A stretch of DNA of 29,653 bases from UBA1206 sp045643125. Lineage in GTDB: Bacteria; Bacillota; Clostridia; Oscillospirales; CAG-382. Numbering within the stretch: the stretch's first letter is position 1; each line of letters starts with the position of its first letter. The DNA lies in NCBI GenBank assembly GCA_045643125.1, contig JAZUKE010000012.1, positions 1-29,653 of the forward strand, in the 5' to 3' direction. Below the pieces are notes generated by a model, which was given only the letters and a program-made list of their open reading frames with translations, was not told the DNA's origin and ran no database searches. The translations under genes were made by a program, and so were the position numbers. Below are positions 23,767 through 29,653 of this stretch, in pieces.

Positions 23767-23791
23767 AAATGATACCTCCGAATCGAAATAT

Positions 23792-24010
23792 TTATTTCGC
23801 TCTGTACGTTATCCTTCCCTGAGTGAGATCATAGATCGAAACTTCGACCGTGACCTTGTCACCGGGCAGGATCCTTATATAATGCATACGCATTTTTCCT
23901 GAAATGTGAGCAGTTACCATATGTCCGTTGCTGAGTTTTACCTTGAATACGGTATTGGGCAGCACCTCGGTAACCACGCCTTCAAATTCAATGACGTCTT
24001 CTTTAGCCAG
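23792..24010 (-). CDS. infA: Translation initiation factor IF-1 with a non-ATG start
   Basis: A 72-residue OB-fold protein that binds the 30S A site during initiation. The body is a full IF-1: VTEVLPNTVFKVKLSNGH, HISGKMRMHYIRILPGDKVTVE, YDLTQGRITYR. The family N-terminus AKEDVIE is encoded in frame, but the codon in the Met position is CTG (24010-24008), seven bases after AAGGAGG (24024-24018). The only nearby alternative is ATT just before it (24013-24011), which overlaps the upstream stop as TAATT and would add one residue. A GTG further inside would delete the first 11 residues. No ATG, GTG or TTG exists at the expected place. Translation is probably coupled to the KOW-domain gene upstream. 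Confidence 0.93.
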   Translation of the reverse strand: MAKEDVIEFEGVVTEVLPNTVFKVKLSNGHMVTAHISGKMRMHYIRILPGDKVTVEVSIYDLTQGRITYRAK

Positions 24011-24012
24011 AA

Positions 24013-24300
24013 TTATTCCTCCTTAATGATGTTATCAGAACAGTTTGTTTCGGCATTTTCTCTGCGATAGGAAGCAAGAACTTTTCTTATTCTGCCGTCC
24101 GTAACGCATCCGATATCGGTAAGTCCGCTTTCGGCGACTTCTCTTATATGTTTGGTCTTTTTCTTTTTCGGCGTAGCCGCTTTTCTCTTTTTTCCGTCTG
24201 CACAGAAGACGTATTCGCCTTCCTGACGCAGCACGAGAAACGCGCCGCCTTTATCGTTTCCTGCATCGGAAACAACAATTTTTCCTGAAAAATCAATCAT
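24013..24300 (-). CDS. KOW domain RNA-binding protein (L14e/L6e/L27e-like)
   Basis: A 95-residue small RNA-binding protein that Clostridia commonly carry between map and infA. The first 55 residues form an SH3-like KOW barrel (GKIVVSDAGNDKGGAFLVL and EYVFCADGKKRKAATPKKKKTKHI), related in fold to the archaeal and eukaryotic ribosomal proteins L14e and L27e. The remaining 40 residues are charged and probably flexible. Its exact role is not established; association with the ribosome is inferred from fold and position. Its last codons contain the AAGGAGG ribosome binding site for infA. Confidence 0.85.
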   Translation of the reverse strand: MIDFSGKIVVSDAGNDKGGAFLVLRQEGEYVFCADGKKRKAATPKKKKTKHIREVAESGLTDIGCVTDGRIRKVLASYRRENAETNCSDNIIKEE

Positions 24301-24312
24301 AATCTGCCGCTG

Positions 24313-25062
24313 TCAATCGGGAACGGTAGTGATCTCGGGGCCGTTTGCGGTTATCGCAACGGTGTTTTCGTAGTGAGCCGAAAGCTTACCGTCGAGCGTT
24401 ACGACTGTCCAGCCGTCGCTCAATGATTTGACCTTCCACGTTCCCACGTTTACCATAGGTTCGATGGCGAGTGTCATACCTTCGCGCAGCAGCAAGCCGT
24501 GACCTGCTCTGCCGTAGTTCGGTACGCTCGGATCTTCGTGCATTTCTCTGCCTATGCCGTGTCCGACATAGTCTCTCACGACGGAAAAGCCGTTTTGAAC
24601 GACATATTCCTCGATGGCAGAGCCGATATCACCGATTCTGTTTCCCGGGCAGGCTTTTTCGATTCCTTTGAAAAAGCTTTCCTTTGTAACGTCGATGAGC
24701 TTCTGCGCTTCTTCGCTTATTTCGCCGACGGCGAAAGTGCCGGCGCAGTCGCCCTGGTACCCTTTATAGATGGCACCAACGTCGATTTTTACGATATCTC
24801 CGTTTTTAAGCACGCGGTTCGACGGTATGCCGTGGATCACCTGCTCGTTGACGGAAACGCAAGCCGACGCAGGGAAACCGCCGTAGCCGAGGAATGACGG
24901 TGTTGCGCCGTGAGAGGTTATCACTTCGCGTATCTTTTTGTCGATCTGCTTGGTGGTTATTCCCTCTTTTACCATTGCCGCGGCTTCGGCTCTTGCAAGA
25001 GCGGTTATCCTTCCGGCATCGCGCATTCTTGCAAGCTCCTCTGCTGATTTGATCGTAATCAT
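24313..25062 (-). CDS. map: Methionine aminopeptidase, type I
   Basis: A 249-residue cytosolic metalloprotease that removes the initiator Met from nascent proteins with small second residues. The dinuclear metal site is complete: Asp in KIDVGA, Asp in GDCAGTF, His in YVGHGIGREMHEDP, Glu in LAIEPMV and Glu in HYENTVAI. No N-terminal SH3-binding zinc extension is present. The ATG overlaps the TGA of adk (ATGA, 25062-25059), which indicates translational coupling. Confidence 0.97.
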   Translation of the reverse strand: MITIKSAEELARMRDAGRITALARAEAAAMVKEGITTKQIDKKIREVITSHGATPSFLGYGGFPASACVSVNEQVIHGIPSNRVLKNGDIVKIDVGAIYKGYQGDCAGTFAVGEISEEAQKLIDVTKESFFKGIEKACPGNRIGDIGSAIEEYVVQNGFSVVRDYVGHGIGREMHEDPSVPNYGRAGHGLLLREGMTLAIEPMVNVGTWKVKSLSDGWTVVTLDGKLSAHYENTVAITANGPEITTVPD

Positions 25063-25694
25063 TCTATACCGAGCGCCTTGAAGACCAGGCGTGTGGTATC
25101 TTTGACATCATTCTGACCTGCTACTGTTCTGACAAGCCCCTTCTTCTCATAGAAGTCTTTGAGAGGCTCTGTCTGGCTGTGGTAAGTGTCAAGACGGCTT
25201 TTTACGACTTCGGGATCATCGTCCTTACGGGTGACAAGCTCGCCGCCGCATTTGTCGCAATGGACATTGTCTTTGGTCGGGTTGAAAATGAGGTGATAAG
25301 AAGCACCGCATTCACCGCAAAGACGGCGGTTGGAAAGTCTGTTGATGATGACTTCGTCGGTAACTTCGATCGAAAGGACTGCGTCGATCTTAACGCCCAT
25401 AGCATCGAGTGCTTCCGCCTGGGGTATCGTTCTGGGGAAACCGTCGAGAATATAGCCGTTTTCACAGTCTTTTTCGGCAAGGCGTTCTTTGATGATAGCG
25501 GTTACGATATCATCGGAAACGAGTTTGCCTGCTTCGATGAAGGATTTTGCTTTAAGTCCGGTGGGAGTGCCGTTCTTCATTGCTTCCCTGAGGACTGCAC
25601 CTGTGGAAATGGTGGGTATATTGAGCTTTTCGCAGATGAAATCTGCCTGTGTGCCTTTGCCGGCACCCGGAGGGCCGAAAAGAATTATATTCAT
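25059..25694 (-). CDS. adk: Adenylate kinase
   Basis: A 211-residue enzyme catalysing AMP + ATP to 2 ADP. The P-loop is GPPGAGKGTQ (7-16), the AMP-binding region includes STGAVLREA, and DGFPRT (84-89) is the family signature. The lid carries a four-Cys zinc site (Cys126, Cys129, Cys146, Cys149), typical of Gram-positive long-form kinases. It sits between secY and map as in most Firmicutes and overlaps map by four bases. Confidence 0.98.
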   Translation of the reverse strand: MNIILFGPPGAGKGTQADFICEKLNIPTISTGAVLREAMKNGTPTGLKAKSFIEAGKLVSDDIVTAIIKERLAEKDCENGYILDGFPRTIPQAEALDAMGVKIDAVLSIEVTDEVIINRLSNRRLCGECGASYHLIFNPTKDNVHCDKCGGELVTRKDDDPEVVKSRLDTYHSQTEPLKDFYEKKGLVRTVAGQNDVKDTTRLVFKALGIE

Positions 25695-25706
25695 AAAGAC
25701 ACCTTC

Positions 25707-27065
25707 TTATTCAAGGAAACCCTTGTAGTTACGCATAGTGATCTGTGCTTCGAGGGTACGTGTGGTTTCAAGTGCAACGCCGATAACGATGAGGAGCGAA
25801 GTACCGCCGAATCCGCCGCCGAGGATGGTGGACAGAACGTTGAAAGCCGACACGGAGGGGAACCACTGACTGAGCATATAGAGAAGAAGCGGGAAGATTG
25901 CGATGATCGAAAGGAAGATCGCGCCCATAAATACTACTCTGTCGAGTATCTTCTTGATATATTCAGCAGTAGATCTGCCGGGACGATATCCGAGGATCGT
26001 ACCGCCGTTCTTCTGAAGGTTCGATGCAACTTCCATCGGGTTGAAGGAGATCGAAGAATAGAAGTAAGCGAACGCTATGATAAGCACGAAATAAACTATT
26101 GCATAGAAAGGATATGCAGAGTTCTGAGAGAACCACTTTGTTACGCCGTCTTTCCAGGAGAGGAAGATGAGGGAGAGAGTAGCGGGAAGCATTACGATCG
26201 ACTGAGCGAAAATGATAGGCATAACGCCGTTCATATTGAGCTTAAGAGGAAGGAATGTATTGTTGCCGCCGTAAACTCTTCTGCCGACCTGTCTCTTTGC
26301 GTACTGAACGGGGAGTCTTCTTTCCGCTTCGGTAACATAGATTACGAACCAGATGATCGCAACCATAAACACGATAGCGACAAGAACCCATACGAAGTAC
26401 CAGAAAGAACCGCCGTCACTGAACGCGTACTTGATGTACGCGATGATGCTGTTGAGGATTCTGGGAGTGCTGGAAAGAATGTTGACGAAGAGGATCATCG
26501 AGATACCGTTGCCGATGCCTTTTTCGTCGATTCTTTCGCCCATCCACATTACGATGCAGGCGCCTGCGGTAAGAGCTGCCACAACAACGACAGCAACGAA
26601 CCATTCGGCAACGCCGCCGTAATTGAATACGTTTACATAGGTATTCGTGCCGGTCTGAACAGCTTTAAGCATACGATAGTAGCCGAATGCAAGAACGATA
26701 GCAAGACCTACGGTGAGGTATCTTGTTATATTCTGCATTTTCTGCTGTCCGTCGGGAGTTTCCTGCATATCTTTGAGTTTGGGGAAAGCGACGGTGAGAA
26801 GCTGAATAACTATGGATGCCGTAATGTACGGTGAAATGGCGAGTGCAAACAGTGTGCCGTTAGAGAGAGCAGAACCGGAAAGGAGGTTCAGATATCCGAC
26901 GATCGAAGTGGAATCGTTGAAATAAGAAGCGATTTTGGCACTGTCGATGAAAGGTACGGGGATCTGAGAGCCGATTCTGAATATTGCAAGAACAATGAAG
27001 GTATATATAATTTTTTTTCTGATGTCTTGAACTTTCCAAGCGTTCTTTAACGTCTCAAACATCAT
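25707..27065 (-). CDS. secY: Protein translocase subunit SecY
   Basis: A 452-residue integral membrane protein that forms the central pore of the Sec translocon. Ten hydrophobic segments can be traced, beginning with KIIYTFIVLAIFRIGSQIPV. The plug region SGSALSNGTLFALAISPYITASI follows, then the cytosolic loop RRLPVQYAKRQVGRRVYGG, which contacts SecA and the ribosome. ATGATG at 27065-27060 offers two adjacent starts; the first overlaps the rplO stop (ATGA) and is preferred. Confidence 0.98.
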   Translation of the reverse strand: MMFETLKNAWKVQDIRKKIIYTFIVLAIFRIGSQIPVPFIDSAKIASYFNDSTSIVGYLNLLSGSALSNGTLFALAISPYITASIVIQLLTVAFPKLKDMQETPDGQQKMQNITRYLTVGLAIVLAFGYYRMLKAVQTGTNTYVNVFNYGGVAEWFVAVVVVAALTAGACIVMWMGERIDEKGIGNGISMILFVNILSSTPRILNSIIAYIKYAFSDGGSFWYFVWVLVAIVFMVAIIWFVIYVTEAERRLPVQYAKRQVGRRVYGGNNTFLPLKLNMNGVMPIIFAQSIVMLPATLSLIFLSWKDGVTKWFSQNSAYPFYAIVYFVLIIAFAYFYSSISFNPMEVASNLQKNGGTILGYRPGRSTAEYIKKILDRVVFMGAIFLSIIAIFPLLLYMLSQWFPSVSAFNVLSTILGGGFGGTSLLIVIGVALETTRTLEAQITMRNYKGFLE

Positions 27066-27505
27066 ACCACCTCGGCTGTTCCGCCCACTGCTTCGATTTT
27101 TTCTTTAGCAGCCTGGGAGAACACGGCTGCCTTAACTGTAAGCTTTTTGGTAAGTTCGCCGTTACCGAGAACCTTGAGACCGCTGAGTTCCTTACGGATG
27201 ACGCCGGTATTAAGGAGAACTTCGATATCGACTACTTCGCCGTCTTCAAAGAAATTATTGAGTGTGGAAAGGTTTACGATGGCGTATTCCTTAGCAAAAT
27301 GATTCTTGAAACCTCTCTTAGGAAGTTTTCTGTATATGGGGAGCTGGCCGCCTTCAAAACCGGGTCTTACACCGCCGCCGGAGCGAGCGTTCTGACCTTT
27401 GTGGCCGCGTCCGCCGGTTTTTCCGTTACCGCTGCCGGGGCCTCTGCCTTTTCTGTAATTGGGCTTGGTGCTGCCGGGAGCCGGAGAAAGCTCATGAAGC
27501 TTCAT
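27062..27505 (-). CDS. rplO: 50S ribosomal protein L15
   Basis: A 147-residue late-assembly protein of the large subunit. It has the long Gly/Arg/Lys-rich N-terminal extension that threads into 23S rRNA (MKLHELSPAPGSTK, GRGPGSGNGKTGGRGHKGQ) and the C-terminal globular signature with GNGELTKKLTVKA. I start at 27505 because AAGGAGG lies eight bases upstream and the family begins MKLHEL; an in-frame ATG at 27529 lies upstream of that site. The stop overlaps the secY start. Confidence 0.97.
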   Translation of the reverse strand: MKLHELSPAPGSTKPNYRKGRGPGSGNGKTGGRGHKGQNARSGGGVRPGFEGGQLPIYRKLPKRGFKNHFAKEYAIVNLSTLNNFFEDGEVVDIEVLLNTGVIRKELSGLKVLGNGELTKKLTVKAAVFSQAAKEKIEAVGGTAEVV

Positions 27506-27525
27506 AATAATTTCCTCCTTATGGA

Positions 27526-27705
27526 TCATTTAACTTCATCAACGGTGATGAGGTGGGATATTACGTTGATCTTGCCTTCAACTGTTATATCCTTTTCGAC
27601 GATCTTGCTGTCGCCGATCTTGGTAAGACCAAGGGATTTAGCAGTGAGGATCTGTTTTTCGGGGCGAGCGATGAGGCTTTTTACGAGAGTGATCTTAACT
27701 TGCAT
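27526..27705 (-). CDS. rpmD: 50S ribosomal protein L30
   Basis: A 59-residue protein with the short bacterial uL30 fold. It begins MQVKITLVKSLIARPEKQ and contains the signature region SLGLTKIGDSKIVEKD. It lies between rpsE and rplO in the invariant spc order. AAGGAGGG directly after the rpsE stop is spaced eight bases from the ATG. Confidence 0.97.
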   Translation of the reverse strand: MQVKITLVKSLIARPEKQILTAKSLGLTKIGDSKIVEKDITVEGKINVISHLITVDEVK

Positions 27706-27719
27706 TTCGATTACCCTCC

Positions 27720-28226
27720 TTAACCTTTGACCGCTTCGACGGAAATGCCGCGTGCCAGAGCAACTTCTTCAACAGTGCGAAGCTCTTTGAGTGCTTCAAA
27801 GGTAGCTTTTACGACGTTGGTGGGGTTGTTGGAACGAAGGGATTTGCCGCGGATGTTGGAGATACCGACAGATTCGAGAACGGCACGCATAGTACCGCCG
27901 GCGATGATACCGGTACCGGGGGCAGCCGGTTTGAGAAGAACACGACCGGAGCCGTATTCACCGATGATCTCGTGAGGAATCGTGGTGTCTTTAAGAGAAA
28001 CGGTGATGATGTTTCTCTTTGCTGCTTCGAGAGCCTTACGGATGGCTTCGGGAACTTCGGCAGCTTTGCCGAGACCGTAGCCAACGTGACCGTTGCCGTC
28101 ACCGACAACTATAAGAGCGGAGAAACGTGCGATACGTCCGCCTTTAACGGTCTTGGATACTCTCTTGGTAGTAACGAGTGTTTCTTTGAGTTCAACTTCA
28201 GAAAAATCGAATTTTGTGTTAGCCAT
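27720..28226 (-). CDS. rpsE: 30S ribosomal protein S5
   Basis: A 168-residue protein at the back of the 30S subunit, involved in decoding accuracy and mRNA unwinding. The N-terminal double-stranded RNA-binding fold has the uS5 signature (GGRIARFSALIVVGDGNGHV, then GYGLGKAAEVPEAIRKA). The C-terminal part begins with LLKPAAPGTGIIAGG. A GGAGGG that partly overlaps the rplR stop supports the start. Confidence 0.98.
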   Translation of the reverse strand: MANTKFDFSEVELKETLVTTKRVSKTVKGGRIARFSALIVVGDGNGHVGYGLGKAAEVPEAIRKALEAAKRNIITVSLKDTTIPHEIIGEYGSGRVLLKPAAPGTGIIAGGTMRAVLESVGISNIRGKSLRSNNPTNVVKATFEALKELRTVEEVALARGISVEAVKG

Positions 28227-28238
28227 GATTCCCTCCTA

Positions 28239-28595
28239 CTAAAACTTGAGTCCGGCTTCGCGTGCGCCGTTAGCAAGTTCCATTACGCGTCCGTGATAGA
28301 GATAACCGCCTCTGTCGAATACGACTTCGGTGATGCCTTTTTCAATAGCGCGTTTAGCAAGAAGTTCACCGACCTGCTTTGCAGCTTCTTTGTTTCCGCC
28401 GGTTGCGAAATCTTTTTCGTAGCTGGAAGCGGATACGAGGGTGTTTCCTACTGTATCGTCGATAATCTGTGCGGAAATGTTATCGTTGGAGCGATATACG
28501 CAGAGTCTGGGTCTTTCGGCGGTGCCGACGATCTTGAATCTGACTCTCTTATGTCTCTTGAGACGTTTTGCATTGCTGTCTTCTCTTGTAACCAT
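28239..28595 (-). CDS. rplR: 50S ribosomal protein L18
   Basis: A 118-residue protein that binds 5S rRNA and helps mount it on the central protuberance. The family segments RLKRHKRVRFKIVGTAERPR, CVYRSNDNISAQIIDD and GEVLFDRGGY-like VVFDRGGYLYHGRV are present. The C-terminal GAREAGLKF is the normal bacterial uL18 end. AAGGAGTG in the 21-base gap after rplF is the ribosome binding site. Confidence 0.98.
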   Translation of the reverse strand: MVTREDSNAKRLKRHKRVRFKIVGTAERPRLCVYRSNDNISAQIIDDTVGNTLVSASSYEKDFATGGNKEAAKQVGELLAKRAIEKGITEVVFDRGGYLYHGRVMELANGAREAGLKF

Positions 28596-28616
28596 TGATC
28601 ATTTCACTCCTTCCGA

Positions 28617-29156
28617 TTATTTACCGGCCTTACCGGTCTTGCGTCTGATGACTTCGTCAGCATACTTGACGCCTTTTCCGAGGTAAGGTTCAGGCGGGCG
28701 TTTAGCTCTGATTTCAGCTGCGAGCTGACCGACCTGCTGTTTGTCGATACCGCGTACTATGACCTTATCGGACTGAGGAACGTCGAAGGAGATTCCTGCG
28801 GGTTCTTCAAATACGATATTGTGAGAATAGCCGAGGTTGAGAACGAGCTTTTTGCCCTCTTTTGCGGCTTTGTAACCAACGCCGTTGATATTGAGCTCTT
28901 TGGTGTACTCGGTGTTGACGCCGGTAACCATATTGTTGAGAAGAGATCTGGTAAGTCCGTGAAGAGCTTTGGTCTCTTTTTCGTCATCGGGACGTTTGAT
29001 CTCGATGATGTTGCCGTTTACTTCGATGTTCATAATGGGGCAAAGGTTCTTTTTGAGTTCGCCTTTGGGACCTTTTACGGTCACGAAGTTGTTTTCTTCG
29101 ACGTTAACGGTAACGCCTGCGGGGATAGTGATGTGCATTCTGCCTATTCTTGACAT
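28617..29156 (-). CDS. rplF: 50S ribosomal protein L6
   Basis: A 179-residue protein at the base of the L7/L12 stalk near the sarcin-ricin loop. Two tandem copies of the L6 fold are visible (from MSRIGRMHITIPAGVTV and from about residue 83), and the uL6 signature PEPYLGKGVKYADE lies near the end. The ribosome binding site (AAGGGGG) overlaps the rpsH stop codon. Confidence 0.98.
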   Translation of the reverse strand: MSRIGRMHITIPAGVTVNVEENNFVTVKGPKGELKKNLCPIMNIEVNGNIIEIKRPDDEKETKALHGLTRSLLNNMVTGVNTEYTKELNINGVGYKAAKEGKKLVLNLGYSHNIVFEEPAGISFDVPQSDKVIVRGIDKQQVGQLAAEIRAKRPPEPYLGKGVKYADEVIRRKTGKAGK

Positions 29157-29169
29157 TGCTTTATCCCCC

Positions 29170-29571
29170 TTACCATACGAAGGCGAGAACTTCGCCGCCG
29201 ATGTTTTCTTTTCTTGCCTTCTTATCGGTCATAATGCCCTTGGATGTGGAGATGATAGCCACGCCGAGGCCGTTTCTGACTCTGGGAAGGTCGTTGCAGG
29301 CTGCGTATATACGAAGACCGGGTTTGGAAACTCTCTTGATACCCTGAAGGATACGAGTCTTGTTTTCGCCGTATTTAAGAGTAACGGTGATGACGCCCTG
29401 CTTGTTTTCGGTTTCTTTTGTTTCGAAAGATTTGATATAGCCTTCGTCGAGAAGTATCTGAGCGATGGCGAGCTTCATATTGGAAGCGGGTATATCAACG
29501 GTTTCGTGTTTCGCGGAGTTGGCATTTCTGATTCTTGTGAGCATATCTGCTACAACGTCTGTGACCTGCAT
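29170..29571 (-). CDS. rpsH: 30S ribosomal protein S8
   Basis: A 133-residue central-domain 16S rRNA binder. DVVADMLTRIRNANSAKHETV at the start and the C-terminal GLGVAIISTSKGIMTDKKARKENIGGEVLAFVW are diagnostic of uS8. In E. coli S8 represses the spc operon by binding its mRNA; whether that holds here cannot be seen. The ribosome binding site AAGGAGG overlaps the stop codon of the upstream S14 gene. Confidence 0.98.
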   Translation of the reverse strand: MQVTDVVADMLTRIRNANSAKHETVDIPASNMKLAIAQILLDEGYIKSFETKETENKQGVITVTLKYGENKTRILQGIKRVSKPGLRIYAACNDLPRVRNGLGVAIISTSKGIMTDKKARKENIGGEVLAFVW

Positions 29572-29584
29572 TTATGTTTCCTCC

Positions 29585-29653
29585 TTACCAACTTGCTTTT
29601 TTAACACCGGGGATCTGTCCGGCGTAGGAAAGATTTCTGAAGCAAATACGGCA
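29585..29653 (-). CDS. rpsZ: 30S ribosomal protein S14 type Z, 3' end only
   Basis: The last 22 residues of S14, beginning CRICFRNLSYAGQIPGVKK and ending ASW. The CxxC at the start is the second half of the zinc site that defines the short, zinc-binding type. The rest of the gene continues beyond the window edge. Its stop codon is fused with the rpsH ribosome binding site. Confidence 0.93.
   Translation of the reverse strand, partial: CRICFRNLSYAGQIPGVKKASW

Noticed and set aside
25179..26834. A 551-residue open frame on the plus strand opposite adk and secY
   Set aside because: It lies fully antisense to two highly conserved genes, has no ribosome binding site, and its composition follows from the codon bias of the genes on the other strand.

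Overview
The window looks like a chromosomal segment of a low-to-mid GC Gram-positive bacterium of the class Clostridia, probably an uncultured gut Oscillospirales or Christensenellales-type lineage. The class-level call rests on the ribosomal cluster order (spc through alpha operon with adk, map, a KOW-domain protein, infA and rpmJ in the middle), zinc-ligand forms of S14, S4, L36 and adenylate kinase, consensus sigma-A type promoters, and Shine-Dalgarno sites in front of most genes. The family-level placement is an inference from the style of the surface proteins with Ser/Glu-rich linkers.

Layout. (1) 1-1232: a 110-residue protein of unknown function, a 380-bp gene-free stretch with short repeats and terminators, and a NUDIX hydrolase with its own promoter. 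(2) 1297-8955, plus strand: an envelope/glycan module made of a CotH-kinase-like lipoprotein, an exported GHL10 glycosidase-like protein with a C-terminal membrane anchor, a cytoplasmic GH20 hexosaminidase-like enzyme and a CapA-family lipoprotein. The three exported proteins share Ser/Glu-rich spacers, which suggests a common need to reach through the wall. (3) 9065-12415, minus strand: htpG, a small acidic-tailed membrane protein and prfB, which starts at TTG and has no programmed frameshift. (4) 12521-12875, minus: RNase P RNA, divergent from the next block. (5) 13027-19197, plus: murD followed by three tandem M42 metallopeptidase paralogues, a PLP enzyme of the methionine gamma-lyase/aluminium-resistance family and a GNAT acetyltransferase, all tightly packed and probably one operon. 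(6) 19329-20495: an XRE-type regulator with a helical C-terminal region, preceded by inverted repeats. (7) 20497-29653, minus: a 67-residue protein of unknown function, then the ribosomal/transcription/secretion operon from rplQ back to the 3' end of the S14 gene, which runs off the window.

How it fits together. Most of the window is core machinery: translation, RNA polymerase alpha, Sec translocation, start-Met removal, chaperone, peptide release, tRNA processing and peptidoglycan precursor synthesis. The accessory content is the surface-glycan module at 1297-8955 and the murD-linked triple M42 operon. No prophage, CRISPR array, intact transposon, or toxin-antitoxin or defence system was recognised. 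The most unusual observations are the non-canonical start codon of infA (CTG, or ATT overlapping the upstream stop), a nearly symmetrical repeat cluster at 434-610, the shared spacers of the surface module, and the three side-by-side M42 genes behind murD.
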